This document shows, piece by piece, positions 19,277 to 28,271 of a DNA stretch of 64,000 bases (within the stretch, counting starts at the first letter, position 1; each line of letters starts with the position of its first letter). Origin of the DNA: Lishizhenia tianjinensis (GTDB lineage: Bacteria > Bacteroidota > Bacteroidia > Flavobacteriales_D > Crocinitomicaceae); the NCBI GenBank assembly GCA_943330745.2, contig CALQIX020000001.1, positions 86,126 to 150,125 of the forward strand, in the 5' to 3' direction. The notes below the pieces were generated by a model. That model worked only from the letters and a program-made list of their open reading frames with translations, had not been told where the DNA came from and searched no databases. Both the position numbers and the translations under genes were made by a program.

Positions 19277-21972
19277 AGTTTTCTTGCAACCTCAACTTCT
19301 TCGAATGCTTCGACGATATCTCCAATTTTAATATCATTAAATTTATCGATATTCAAACCACATTCATAATTGTTTTTCACTTCACGTACGTCATCTTTGA
19401 AACGTTTCAATGAACCTAGAACACCTGTATGAACTACAATTCCATCACGAATCACACGAATTTTAGATGTTCGTTTAATTGTACCATCCATTACATAACA
19501 ACCCGCGATAGTTCCTACTTTGGTTATGTCAAAAGTTTCACGAATCTCAGCAGATCCAACTATTTTCTCTTCGATATCCGGAGACAACATACCTTCCATC
19601 GCTGCTTTAATTTCTTCAATAGCTTTATAGATAATTGAATACAGACGAATATCAATTTGTTCGTTCTCCGCCATTTTACGTGCTGTAACAGTTGGTCGAA
19701 CTTGGAATCCAATGATAATCGCATCGGAAGCAGAAGCAAGATTGACATCCGCCTCAGAAATTGCTCCAACACCTTTGTGAATTATTTTCACTTGAATTTC
19801 CTCGGTAGACAATTTCAATAAAGCATCAGATAATGCCTCAATAGAACCATCCACGTCTCCTTTCACAATAACATTTAACTCCTTGAAATCACCGATTGCC
19901 AAACGACGACCAATTTCATCTAAGGTAATATGTTTCGTTGTACGCAAACCTTGTTCCCTGTATAATTGTTCTCTTTTAGTTGCAATTGTTTTTGCTTCTT
20001 TTTCATCATCCATGATGTTGAATTTATCCCCTGCACTTGGAGCACCGCTTATACCCAAAATTGAGACAGGACGAGAAGGACCGGCTTCTTTAACAGACAA
20101 CCCATGTTCATCATGCATTGCACGCACTTTACCATAATATCGTCCAACTAAAATAACATCTCCAACCTTCATTGTACCTGATTCAACTAATAAATTAGTT
20201 ACAAAACCTTTCCCTTTGTCCAAGGAAGATTCGATTACTGTTCCGACAGCATTTTTATTCGGGTTTGCTTTTAAATCAAGAAGTTCAGCTTCCAATAAAA
20301 CTTTATCAAGAAGTGAATCAATATTTAAATTTTGCCTAGCTGAAATTTCTTGAACCTGATATTTCCCACCCCAATCTTCTACTAAAATATTCATAGCAGA
20401 GAGTTGTTCACGAATTTTATCTGGATTAGCACCTGGCTTATCAATTTTATTAATAGCAAAAACCATTGGAACCCCAGCAGCTTGAGCATGAGAAATTGCT
20501 TCTTTAGTTTGGGGCATTACATCATCATCTGCCGCAACGATAATAATTGCAACATCGGTAACTTGTGCACCACGGGCCCTCATCGCAGTAAAGGCTTCGT
20601 GTCCCGGTGTATCTAAGAATGTCATTTTACGACCGTCCTTAATCGTTACTGAATACGCACCGATGTGTTGTGTGATACCACCTGCTTCACCATCTGTTAC
20701 GTTGGCGTTCCTAATTTTATCTAATAAGGAAGTTTTGCCATGATCGACATGTCCCATAACCGTAATGATAGGAGGGCGTTCAATTAATTGATCTTCCGTA
20801 TCTTCCACCACTTTAATTGATTCTGCAATTTCAGCACTCACAAATTGAGTTTCATAGCCAAATTCATCTGCAATAATCTGTATCGTTTCAGCGTCAATTC
20901 GTTGATTAATGGATGCGAAAATACCCAACGACATACAGGCTGAAATTACCTGAGTTGATTGAATATTCATCATTGATGCCAATTCAGAAACGGTTACAAA
21001 TTCGGTGATTTTCAAGATTTTCTCTTCCATTTCAGCGGCTGCCATTTCTTCTTGGCGACGTTGCGAAACGACATCTCTTTTTGCTCTCCGATTTTTTGAA
21101 GCCTTAGACTTCCCGCCTTGATTGGATAAGCGTGCCAATGTATCCTTAATTTCTTTTTGGATATCGACTACTTTAATTTCTTGTTTTTCAACTTTACCTT
21201 TCTGAGGTTCCTTTGTAAAACCACTTGGTTTTGGTGCGCTCGGAGAAGGTGTTTCAATCTTCTTAATTCGTTTGCGTTTACGACGTAACTCTTCAGCAGA
21301 TTTATTGTTGTTATTATTGGTATTGGTTTTAGGTCTTTCAACAGGTAATTCAATTTTCCCTAAAACGGTAGGACCAGTTAATATTTTACGTTCAACACGT
21401 ATCGTTTCAATTTCTATAGGTTGCTCCACTTTTGGGGCCTCCACAGCGACAACCTCTGGTTCAACAATTACAACTGGTTCCGGTTTGATTTCCTCTGCGA
21501 CTGGCTGGGGAGTAGGCTCCACTTTTTTCTTATCCGGTCGTGTTTTTTGATTCAGAGCATCTAAATCAATTTTACCCACCACATTAATCCCTGAATTTGA
21601 TTCAATTGGAACAGGCTTAACCTCAACAGGTTCTAGCACAGATCGTTTAATCTCTTCTAGGTTTATAGGTGTTTCATCCTCCTCCTCTATCTCTTCCTCT
21701 TTAACCTCTTGTTTTACTTCAATTTCTCGTGAATCTTTTAAACTTAAAGTTTCACGTTTTTCGCGAGATACAACCGTGTTTTTTGATTGTTCCTTCAAAT
21801 CAACATCTGCTGAAAATTCGCCCCGCAATAAATCGATTTGATCCTCTTCCAATTTTGTATTTGGGTTCGAATCAATTTTCATCCCTTTAGACTCCAAAAA
21901 CTCTACAAGTGTTGAAACACCTACATTAAGTTCACTCGCAGCTTTTCCTAAACGTATTGGTTTACCAGCCAT
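19273..21972 (-). CDS. infB: Translation initiation factor IF-2
   Basis: This GTPase brings fMet-tRNA to the 30S subunit. The N-terminal IF2 domain (residues 1-55, [20 protein letters not shown]) is followed by a long Pro/Glu/Lys-rich linker to about residue 280. A second IF2_N-type domain and the G domain follow. G motifs are GHVDHGKT (about 405-412), DTPGHEAF and NKID. Domains II-IV complete a normal 899-residue protein. It is the third gene after rimP and nusA, the conserved order; 46 nt separate it from nusA. Confidence 0.98.
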   Translation of the reverse strand: MAGKPIRLGKAASELNVGVSTLVEFLESKGMKIDSNPNTKLEEDQIDLLRGEFSADVDLKEQSKNTVVSREKRETLSLKDSREIEVKQEVKEEEIEEEDETPINLEEIKRSVLEPVEVKPVPIESNSGINVVGKIDLDALNQKTRPDKKKVEPTPQPVAEEIKPEPVVIVEPEVVAVEAPKVEQPIEIETIRVERKILTGPTVLGKIELPVERPKTNTNNNNNKSAEELRRKRKRIKKIETPSPSAPKPSGFTKEPQKGKVEKQEIKVVDIQKEIKDTLARLSNQGGKSKASKNRRAKRDVVSQRRQEEMAAAEMEEKILKITEFVTVSELASMMNIQSTQVISACMSLGIFASINQRIDAETIQIIADEFGYETQFVSAEIAESIKVVEDTEDQLIERPPIITVMGHVDHGKTSLLDKIRNANVTDGEAGGITQHIGAYSVTIKDGRKMTFLDTPGHEAFTAMRARGAQVTDVAIIIVAADDDVMPQTKEAISHAQAAGVPMVFAINKIDKPGANPDKIREQLSAMNILVEDWGGKYQVQEISARQNLNIDSLLDKVLLEAELLDLKANPNKNAVGTVIESSLDKGKGFVTNLLVESGTMKVGDVILVGRYYGKVRAMHDEHGLSVKEAGPSRPVSILGISGAPSAGDKFNIMDDEKEAKTIATKREQLYREQGLRTTKHITLDEIGRRLAIGDFKELNVIVKGDVDGSIEALSDALLKLSTEEIQVKIIHKGVGAISEADVNLASASDAIIIGFQVRPTVTARKMAENEQIDIRLYSIIYKAIEEIKAAMEGMLSPDIEEKIVGSAEIRETFDITKVGTIAGCYVMDGTIKRTSKIRVIRDGIVVHTGVLGSLKRFKDDVREVKNNYECGLNIDKFNDIKIGDIVEAFEEVEVARKL

Positions 21973-22018
21973 AATTTTTTAACTCTTCTTTGTTATAGTC
22001 TTAGTTCAAGAGGTCTAT

Positions 22019-23254
22019 TTATTCAAATTCAGATCGTAAAATTCGAATTACTTCTTCAACCGTTTCATGCTCTAAATCCGTTCGTTGAACAAGATCCTCA
22101 ACACCCATTTCAATCACTGATTTAGCTGTATCACAACCAATTGCCTTCAATTCGTCTAAAATCCAGCTATCAATTTCATCAGCAAACTCTTCTAAATCAA
22201 CATCTTCAATATCCACCTCACCATCTCGATAAACATCTAATTCATATCCGCTTAATCTACCAGCTAATTTAATATTATTCCCCCCTTTTCCAATAGCCAA
22301 CGAAACTTGATCTGGCTTTAAGAAAACTTTGGCTCGTTTATCACTTTCGTTTAATTCGATTGAAGTAATTTTTGCTGGAGATAATGCACGTTGAATCAAT
22401 AATTGAACGTTCGTTGTAAAGTTGATTACGTCGATGTTTTCATTTCTTAATTCACGAACAATCCCATGAATTCTTGAGCCCTTCATTCCCACACAAGCAC
22501 CAACTGGGTCTACACGATCATCATAAGACTCAACGGCAACTTTTGCGCGCTCCCCTGGTTCTCGAACAATTCGTTTAATCGTAATCAATCCGTCAAATAC
22601 CTCAGGAACTTCCAACTCAAATAAACGCTCCAAAAATTCAGGTGCCGTTCTGGACAATATAATTACTGGCGTTGAATTTCGCATATCCACCTTAGCAACA
22701 ACAGCACGAACACCTTCTCCTTTTTTGAAATAATCAGATGGAATTTGTTCAGATTTAGGTAAAATTAATTCATTTCCTTCATCATCCAAAACTAAGATTT
22801 CTTTTTTCCATACTTGATAAACTTCACCGGTGATAATTTCACCAACACGCTCTTTGTATGCTTTATAAAGACTATCTTTCTCTAATTCCATGATACGAGA
22901 AATTAAATTTTGACGAAGGGAAAGAATACTTCTTCTTCCAAAATCAGCAAATTTAAATTCTTCCGTTACCTCTTCTCCGATTTCAAAATCAGGCTCAATT
23001 TTTATAGCATCTGAGTAAGCCATTTCCGTGTTTGGATCTTCCACCTCTCCATCATCAACAATTTCTTTATTCAAGAAAATTTGCACATCTCCTTTATCGA
23101 TATTTACAATAATATCAATATGTTTATCCGTGTTAAATTTCTTTTTAAACATAGAACGAAAAACATCCTCAAGGACATGTTGCATCGTCTGTTTATCAAT
23201 ATTCTTTGATTCTTTAAACTCTAAAAACGAGTCGGTCAATTCAGCATTATTCAT
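22019..23254 (-). CDS. nusA: Transcription termination/antitermination factor NusA
   Basis: This RNA polymerase-associated factor modulates pausing, termination and antitermination. The layout is the N-terminal polymerase-binding domain, an S1 domain (ITGEVYQVWKKEILVLDD near 140), and KH domains (VGACVGMKGSRIHGIVREL near 250, VSLAIGKGGNNIKLAGRL near 320). A short acidic C-terminal region replaces the extra repeats of enterobacterial NusA; 411 residues is usual in Bacteroidota. It starts 11 nt after rimP ends. Confidence 0.97.
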   Translation of the reverse strand: MNNAELTDSFLEFKESKNIDKQTMQHVLEDVFRSMFKKKFNTDKHIDIIVNIDKGDVQIFLNKEIVDDGEVEDPNTEMAYSDAIKIEPDFEIGEEVTEEFKFADFGRRSILSLRQNLISRIMELEKDSLYKAYKERVGEIITGEVYQVWKKEILVLDDEGNELILPKSEQIPSDYFKKGEGVRAVVAKVDMRNSTPVIILSRTAPEFLERLFELEVPEVFDGLITIKRIVREPGERAKVAVESYDDRVDPVGACVGMKGSRIHGIVRELRNENIDVINFTTNVQLLIQRALSPAKITSIELNESDKRAKVFLKPDQVSLAIGKGGNNIKLAGRLSGYELDVYRDGEVDIEDVDLEEFADEIDSWILDELKAIGCDTAKSVIEMGVEDLVQRTDLEHETVEEVIRILRSEFE

Positions 23255-23265
23255 AGCATCTAACG

Positions 23266-23742
23266 TTAATTGAATGAAATTACAATTTTTGTTTCTTTTA
23301 TTTGATTAAATGGAAGCACAAATTCTTCCGTTAATGTTTCTTTTTTCTTAGTCCCTTCGATTTTAACGATTTTCTCGTTTTCTAATCGAATAAAATCTTG
23401 TTCAACTTGCACAAGTTGGCCTTCAATCTTCTTTCCTTCTGTTGTAACAATCTTCACACGCTTACCTTGGTGTTTTTTATATTGATTCCAATGAATCAAG
23501 GGTCGATCTAATCCCGCAGAGGAAACATTTAATTCAAAATCTTCTTTTTCTCGATCCAAATTATGTTCAACATTCCTAGAGATAGACATGCATTCTTCTA
23601 TAGAAACACGTCCTGAAATCTTATCAATAGAAACATGAATTACATTGGATGCACTGATTGTTAAATCCACCACGTAAAGATTCGCGTCCAATTCTTGGAT
23701 GCGCTCATCAATGAATTTTAGTACTTTTTTCTTATCAATCAT
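23266..23742 (-). CDS. rimP: Ribosome maturation factor RimP
   Basis: RimP assists late 30S subunit assembly. The protein is 158 residues with an N-terminal alpha/beta domain (VSIDKISGRVSIEECMSISR) containing the family segment LDREKEDFELNVSSAGLDRPL, then a C-terminal Sm-like domain. It is the first gene of rimP-nusA-infB. The start codon lies only 5 nt beyond the T-run of a terminator-like hairpin, so expression may be set by attenuation. Confidence 0.95.
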   Translation of the reverse strand: MIDKKKVLKFIDERIQELDANLYVVDLTISASNVIHVSIDKISGRVSIEECMSISRNVEHNLDREKEDFELNVSSAGLDRPLIHWNQYKKHQGKRVKIVTTEGKKIEGQLVQVEQDFIRLENEKIVKIEGTKKKETLTEEFVLPFNQIKETKIVISFN

Positions 23743-23747
23743 AGGTT

Positions 23748-23774
23748 AAAAAAAGAGGGGACTTTCGTCCCCTC
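23748..23774 (-). terminator. Terminator-like hairpin in the rimP leader (possible attenuator)
   Basis: On the minus strand, GAGGGGAC and GTCCCCTC form a perfect 8-bp stem with a GAAA loop, directly followed by seven T residues and then the rimP start codon 5 nt later. The U-run follows the stem only in the minus-strand direction, so it would stop transcription entering rimP-nusA-infB. It lies between the predicted rimP promoter and the gene. It could be a regulated attenuator or a block on read-through from metB. Confidence 0.8.
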
Positions 23775-23798
23775 GTTCATTCACATTAAAATCTGTTG

Positions 23799-23829
23799 CA
23801 AATATATATCAATTCTAATGAAAAAACAA
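23799..23829 (-). promoter_or_regulatory. Predicted promoter of rimP-nusA-infB
   Basis: On the minus strand TTG (23829-23827) is followed after 20 nt by TATATTTG (23806-23799), a full match to the Bacteroidota pattern. The leader would be about 50 nt and would contain the whole hairpin described at 23748-23774. Confidence 0.6.
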
Positions 23830-23865
23830 ATAAAATTAGATTAATTTAGCCGTTTTACTGAAAAG

Positions 23866-24429
23866 ATGCTACTAGAATTAGGAGATAAAATTATTTCGAC
23901 ACAAATTTTTGAGCAAAAGTTCGTTTGTGATTTGAATGCATGCAAGGGTGCCTGTTGTATACAAGGAGATGCTGGAGCCCCATTAAGTTGGAGTGAAGTG
24001 GAAATCATTCAAGCTGATTTGGAAAAAATCAAACCATTTATGAGGGAGGAAGGAATTGAAGTTATTGAAAAAACGGATATTTTTTATTTAGATGAGGAGG
24101 AAGCACCCGTAACTTCATTAGTCAATAACCAAGAGTGTGTTTTTGTACAATTCGAGAATGGGATCGCAAAATGTTCCATAGAGGAGGCAAACAAACAGGG
24201 AGCTACGACATTTAAAAAACCCATTTCTTGTCACTTGTATCCCATTCGATTGAAAAAGTTTAATGATTACACTGCCATTAACTACGAACAATGGGATATT
24301 TGTAGTCCCGCCTGTGCTTGTGGTGAATCACTAAATGTACCCGTTTATAAATTCCTCAAGGAACCATTAATCAGAGCTTTTGGAGCTGATTTTTATACGG
24401 AATTGGAAAACGTAAGCAAGGAACTTTAA
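23866..24429 (+). CDS. DUF3109 family cysteine-rich protein
   Basis: The 187-residue product belongs to the DUF3109 family, common in Bacteroidota. Many conserved cysteines are visible (CDLNACKGACC near residue 25, CSIEEA near 103, CHLYPIR near 125, CSPACACGE near 147), which suggests metal or iron-sulfur binding like the related YkgJ/zinc-or-iron chelating domain. There is no signal peptide, so it is probably cytoplasmic. Its 3' end overlaps that of metB by 4 nt in convergent orientation. Function is unknown. Confidence 0.85.
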   Translation: MLLELGDKIISTQIFEQKFVCDLNACKGACCIQGDAGAPLSWSEVEIIQADLEKIKPFMREEGIEVIEKTDIFYLDEEEAPVTSLVNNQECVFVQFENGIAKCSIEEANKQGATTFKKPISCHLYPIRLKKFNDYTAINYEQWDICSPACACGESLNVPVYKFLKEPLIRAFGADFYTELENVSKEL

Positions 24430-25565
24430 TTCAGCGCAACTTGCAAATCTGCGATTAAATCATCAGCATCCTCAACCCCAACACTCAATCTAATTAATGA
24501 GTCAACCACACCGCTTTTTTCTCTGATTTCTTTTGGTATTGATGCATGTGTCATTGTTGCAGGATGTCCAATTAAAGACTCCACGCCTCCCAATGATTCA
24601 GCCAAAGCAAAAAGATGAACTTTTTTTACAATATCTAAGGCATCCTCCAATTTATTTCCTTTGAGTGTAAATGAAATCATACCACCAAAACCTCTCATTT
24701 GTTTTTTTGCGACATCGTGATTCGGATGAGATTCAAAACCAGGCCAGTAAACCTTATCTATTTTTGCATGGTTTTTAAGGAAATGAGCTATCTTTTCTCC
24801 ATTTTCACAATGCCTTTGCATACGTAGGTGTAAGGTTTTAATTCCACGCAAAACGAGAAAAGAATCCATTGGACCAGTTACAGCACCCGATGAATTCTGA
24901 ATGCGATACATCTCTTTAGCCACTTCCTTATTGGATGTAACAAGTGCACCCATAACAACATCCGAATGTCCTCCCAAATATTTTGTCACTGAATGCATAA
25001 CAATATCCGCCCCCAAATCTAAAGGTGTTTGCAAATAAGGAGTGGCAAACGTATTATCAACACACAACAACGCACCTGCTTTTTTAGAGATTCTCGACAT
25101 CGCCTCAATATCCACGATATTCATCATTGGATTTGTTGGGGTTTCTACCCAGATAATTTTAGTGTTTTCATTTACATGCGCCTCTACTTCTAATGTATTT
25201 TGCATGTCAACAAAATGAAATTTAATACCATATTTTTCAAAAATGGTTTTGAAAATTCGGTACGAACCACCATATAAATCGTTGGTTGATATCACTTCAT
25301 CCCCTGGATTTAACATTTTTATGACGCAATCAATGGCAGCTAGTCCTGATCCAAAACAAGCACCAAATTTTCCATTTTCTATGGCTGCAATATTTTGTTC
25401 CAATGCATGCCTCGTTGGGTTCAACGTACGCGAATATTCATACCCTTTATGGTTACCAACCCCATCTTGTACATAAGTCGATGTTTGATATATTGGAGTC
25501 ATTATCGCTCCGGTAGCAGGATCAGGTTGAACTCCCGCATGAATGGCTTTGGTTGCAAATTTCAT
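24426..25565 (-). CDS. metB: Cystathionine gamma-synthase / gamma-lyase (PLP enzyme)
   Basis: This is a PLP-dependent trans-sulfuration enzyme linking cysteine and homocysteine metabolism. The PLP lysine lies in HSVTKYLGGHSDVVMG. Other family features are YSRTLNPTRHALE near residue 48, FGSGLAAIDCV, VDNTFATPYLQ and the C-terminal SLGGVESLIGHPATMTH. I start at the ATG for MKFATKAIHAG; a TTG codon 18 nt upstream is unlikely. Sequence does not separate synthase (metB) from lyase or methionine gamma-lyase activity, so the symbol is provisional. Confidence 0.85.
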   Translation of the reverse strand: MKFATKAIHAGVQPDPATGAIMTPIYQTSTYVQDGVGNHKGYEYSRTLNPTRHALEQNIAAIENGKFGACFGSGLAAIDCVIKMLNPGDEVISTNDLYGGSYRIFKTIFEKYGIKFHFVDMQNTLEVEAHVNENTKIIWVETPTNPMMNIVDIEAMSRISKKAGALLCVDNTFATPYLQTPLDLGADIVMHSVTKYLGGHSDVVMGALVTSNKEVAKEMYRIQNSSGAVTGPMDSFLVLRGIKTLHLRMQRHCENGEKIAHFLKNHAKIDKVYWPGFESHPNHDVAKKQMRGFGGMISFTLKGNKLEDALDIVKKVHLFALAESLGGVESLIGHPATMTHASIPKEIREKSGVVDSLIRLSVGVEDADDLIADLQVALN

Positions 25566-25580
25566 TGAACAAATTTTTGA

Positions 25581-25612
25581 CAAAAGTAAAATTTCTTTTA
25601 AGTCAATTGCAA
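25581..25612 (-). promoter_or_regulatory. Predicted promoter of metB
   Basis: On the minus strand TTG (25612-25610), a 21-nt spacer and TACTTTTG (25588-25581) match the Bacteroidota pattern. The -7 box lies 15 nt before the ATG, giving a very short leader. Confidence 0.5.
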
Positions 25613-25650
25613 ATTATTTTGTAAATTCAGTATGGAAATAAAACAAACGC

Positions 25651-26010
25651 ATGGAAAAGAATGAACTTGGCTCGTGGGGAGAGGATTATGCCTGTAGGTA
25701 TTTAAATGAAAATGGTTTTACTGTATTGAGTCGAAATTTTCGATTCAAAAAATATGAAATCGATATTGTTGCAAAAAAGGACAATGAAATTGTTATTATC
25801 GAGGTTAAAACAAGACAAACAGCTGAAATTGGTGAGCCCTGGCGCGCTGTAACTCGAGCAAAACAAAAACAAATCATTCATGTTGCGGATTATTATGTCA
25901 AACAAAACACCATTTCATTAAATACACGTTTTGACATAATTTCAATCGTTCACAACTCCTACAGAACTGAATTAGAGCATATCACTCATGCGTTTTACCC
26001 TAGTTGGTAA
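25651..26010 (+). CDS. YraN family (UPF0102) endonuclease-like protein
   Basis: The 119-residue product matches the YraN family, a small restriction-endonuclease-like fold linked to DNA recombination. The core motif is visible: GSWGEDYACRYLNENGF near the N-terminus, then the catalytic pattern E-x-D-IVAKKDN-x-IVIIEVKTRQ. The family member's role is not firmly known. It is divergent from metB across a short intergenic region that carries the metB promoter. Confidence 0.9.
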   Translation: MEKNELGSWGEDYACRYLNENGFTVLSRNFRFKKYEIDIVAKKDNEIVIIEVKTRQTAEIGEPWRAVTRAKQKQIIHVADYYVKQNTISLNTRFDIISIVHNSYRTELEHITHAFYPSW

Positions 26011-26033
26011 GTCCACACTTTTCGCTATCTTTG
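26004..26033 (+). promoter_or_regulatory. Predicted promoter of the 180-aa secreted protein gene
   Basis: TTG at 26004-26006, a 19-nt spacer and TATCTTTG at 26026-26033 give a full match to the Bacteroidota promoter pattern. It overlaps the last codons of yraN. Transcription would start near 26040, about 20 nt before the next ATG. Confidence 0.6.
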
Positions 26034-26060
26034 CAAAACTCAACAAAAAAACCATAAATC

Positions 26061-26603
26061 ATGAAATTCACTCTTTTTCTTTCAGTTCTATTTATCACTT
26101 CCCTTGGATTTGGCCAATATGAAGTAAATTATGAAAATATCGGTAGTTTAAAACTAGGAGCAACGGTTGCTGAAGTTTCCAAACTATGTGGAAAAACACT
26201 GACGATTCCGGCAGATGAATTCAGTGTAGAATTTGACATTACTATTTCTGGATCTGAATATCACATTACTTTTCAGGAGGAAGAGGTAGAGAAAGTTAAA
26301 TCAATGTCCTTGCACCGTATTTCTGTTAAAGACCCAAAATTCAAAACGAAAGAAGGCGCCAAAATAGGGATGACAAAATCTGAATTACTTAATTTATACA
26401 AGGATTTCTATAGTTTTGAAATGACTCGTTTTCTAGATACCGAAAATTTTGATTACCCAACAAATAAATTAATGTTCGTAATCGATAAAAAAAATAACAA
26501 CGCAACAATTGATTTTGAAGATTTTTCTGAATTTCGAATTTTGTTTTTAATTGTCGACAATGTTGTTAAAGAAATTCAAATTTTGGATGGATTTTTCATC
26601 TAA
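26061..26603 (+). CDS. Hypothetical secreted protein, 180 aa
   Basis: I do not recognise a family. A clear signal peptide (MKFTLFLSVLFITSLGFGQ, cleavage likely before QYEVN) directs export. The mature part has two segments that look related: IGSLKLGATVAEVSKLCGK and KEGAKIGMTKSELLNLYKD. Both have the G.t..ev..l pattern of repeats seen in periplasmic proteins of the BLIP or SmpA type, but that is only a resemblance. It has its own predicted promoter and precedes the pseudouridine synthase gene by 19 nt. Confidence 0.75.
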   Translation: MKFTLFLSVLFITSLGFGQYEVNYENIGSLKLGATVAEVSKLCGKTLTIPADEFSVEFDITISGSEYHITFQEEEVEKVKSMSLHRISVKDPKFKTKEGAKIGMTKSELLNLYKDFYSFEMTRFLDTENFDYPTNKLMFVIDKKNNNATIDFEDFSEFRILFLIVDNVVKEIQILDGFFI

Positions 26604-26622
26604 CTAATTTCCAAATACAAAA

Positions 26623-27573
26623 ATGATCAGACGCAAAACAGATTCGCAGAAAAAAACTACGGCATCCGGCACTAAAAAACCGGATTTCAAAAAACCAACG
26701 ACTTCTGCGAAAAAAGATAGTACCGGAGAGAGAAATGTGAAAACTTCTTCTTCGAAAAAAGATAGTTCCGGAGAGAAAAATGTAAATGCGCGTGACAAGC
26801 GAAAGTACATTGAATTTAAACAACGTGTTAAAAAAGGCGACCCTCTCCCCTCCTTTAATGAAGATGCCATTCGGTTAAATAAATACTTGTCCAATGCTGG
26901 AGTGTGTTCTCGAAGAGAGGCAGATGTACTGATCCAAACGGGTGTTGTTACTGTAAATGGAGAAATAATCACTGAATTAGGTTATAAAATAAAACCAGAG
27001 GATGCAGTTCAATATGACGGAGAAACAATCAATGCCGAAAAAAAACGATACGTTTTATTGAATAAGCCAAAAGGATTCATCACCACCATGGACGATCCAA
27101 GAGGTAGAAAAACAGTCATGTCTTTGGTTAAAAAAGCATGTAGGGAACGTGTATACCCTGTAGGTCGATTGGATAGAGAAACAACTGGTTTACTTTTGTT
27201 TACCAATGATGGTGACATGGCTAAAAAACTAACTCATCCGCGTTACAATGCTTCCAAGATCTATCATGTCGAAACGGACAAACCAATTAAAAAAGAAGAT
27301 TTAGAGAAACTGGTTTCAGGAGTTGTACTAGAAGATGGAAAAACCAATTGTGATAAAGCTAGCTTTATTGAAGGGGCAACTGAATATGAAGCTGGAGTTG
27401 AATTACACTCAGGAAAAAACCGGGTTGTTCGACGTTTATTTGAGGCGATTGGATACAAAGTGATCAAATTAGATCGCGTTCAATTTTCTGGATTAACTAA
27501 AAAAGACTTGCCTCGTGGAATGTATCGTCACCTAACCGAACAAGAAGTTGCATTTTTGAAAATGTCCTCATGA
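26623..27573 (+). CDS. RsuA/RluB-family pseudouridine synthase with Lys-rich N-terminal extension
   Basis: This enzyme isomerises specific uridines in rRNA (RluB-type targets 23S helix 89; RluE or RluF-like specificity is also possible). After an ~80-residue Lys/Ser-rich extension comes an S4 RNA-binding domain (RLNKYLSNAGVCSRREADVL). The catalytic domain follows, with the aspartate in VGRLDRETTGLLLFTNDG and the later motif GKNRVVRRLFEAIGY. The extension contains a two-copy repeat of the motif KKDSSGEKNV. Such basic tails are common in Bacteroidota homologues. The next gene overlaps by 4 nt. Confidence 0.92.
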   Translation: MIRRKTDSQKKTTASGTKKPDFKKPTTSAKKDSTGERNVKTSSSKKDSSGEKNVNARDKRKYIEFKQRVKKGDPLPSFNEDAIRLNKYLSNAGVCSRREADVLIQTGVVTVNGEIITELGYKIKPEDAVQYDGETINAEKKRYVLLNKPKGFITTMDDPRGRKTVMSLVKKACRERVYPVGRLDRETTGLLLFTNDGDMAKKLTHPRYNASKIYHVETDKPIKKEDLEKLVSGVVLEDGKTNCDKASFIEGATEYEAGVELHSGKNRVVRRLFEAIGYKVIKLDRVQFSGLTKKDLPRGMYRHLTEQEVAFLKMSS

Positions 27574-28271
27574 AAATAATAGGCTTTGTTCTTTTTGTAC
27601 TCTTAATCGCATCTTGCGGAGAAAGTTCCAAGAAAAAACAGGAATTAAAATCGGTGCATCCCTATATCAATTATTTTTACCCATACGATAGTGTTCCTCG
27701 AATTTACTGTTACAGAAATATTGCCAATGGTCTTGATGAAGAATTCCACCGTATTTATGGCATCAAGGATTCAAAGGGTCATCACATTGTTGTTGAAAAA
27801 TATGCATCTACCGGTAGAATAATCGAGGCATTCAATTATAATTACGACTCGTTAAATGTAATTGATCACATGGTTGTCAATAGAAATAACCTAAAAACAC
27901 AAGCTGTTTTAGTAAAAACCAAACTTTTTCCATTTTCTGATACTGAACAAACCTGGTTTGCTTCAAAATACGCTGGTCACCTTGATTCAACATTGATTTT
28001 AGATGAATTAAAGCGTAAAGTTCAGAAGAAAAATGTGGATTACCTGGTGATGGATGAAGAAAAACGTAAGGCGATTTACTTTTCTGATTTTAGGAGATTA
28101 ACCATGATTAATATTTTTTCTAAAAAAGAAACTAGCCTTAATACTGAGGGATTTTCAATTTTTGCCGAAGGGTTTGGATTAGTTGAATTTTATTCCAAGA
28201 ATAAAATTGCGCATTACAAACTTGAAAAGGTCTTAACACAAAAGGAATGGAAAGAATTTTTGCACCGATAA
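27570..28271 (+). CDS. Hypothetical lipoprotein, 233 aa
   Basis: The N-terminus MKIIGFVLFVLLIASCGES is a lipoprotein signal with the acylated cysteine at residue 16. The rest is a soluble beta-rich domain with no motif I recognise. It is translationally coupled to the pseudouridine synthase (ATGA overlap) and its end overlaps the next gene by 25 nt, so the three genes form one operon. Function is unknown; an envelope protein conserved beside an rRNA modification gene is the only clue. Confidence 0.75.
   Translation: MKIIGFVLFVLLIASCGESSKKKQELKSVHPYINYFYPYDSVPRIYCYRNIANGLDEEFHRIYGIKDSKGHHIVVEKYASTGRIIEAFNYNYDSLNVIDHMVVNRNNLKTQAVLVKTKLFPFSDTEQTWFASKYAGHLDSTLILDELKRKVQKKNVDYLVMDEEKRKAIYFSDFRRLTMINIFSKKETSLNTEGFSIFAEGFGLVEFYSKNKIAHYKLEKVLTQKEWKEFLHR

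Noticed and set aside
23755..23774. Hairpin at 23755-23774 as a terminator for plus-strand transcription
   Set aside because: There is no U-run on the plus-strand side and no plus-strand gene ends nearby; the T7 run follows the stem only on the minus strand.
26604..26972. 122-codon minus-strand frame opposite the pseudouridine synthase gene
   Set aside because: It is antisense to a clearly conserved gene, and its composition simply mirrors the Lys/Ser repeat tail.
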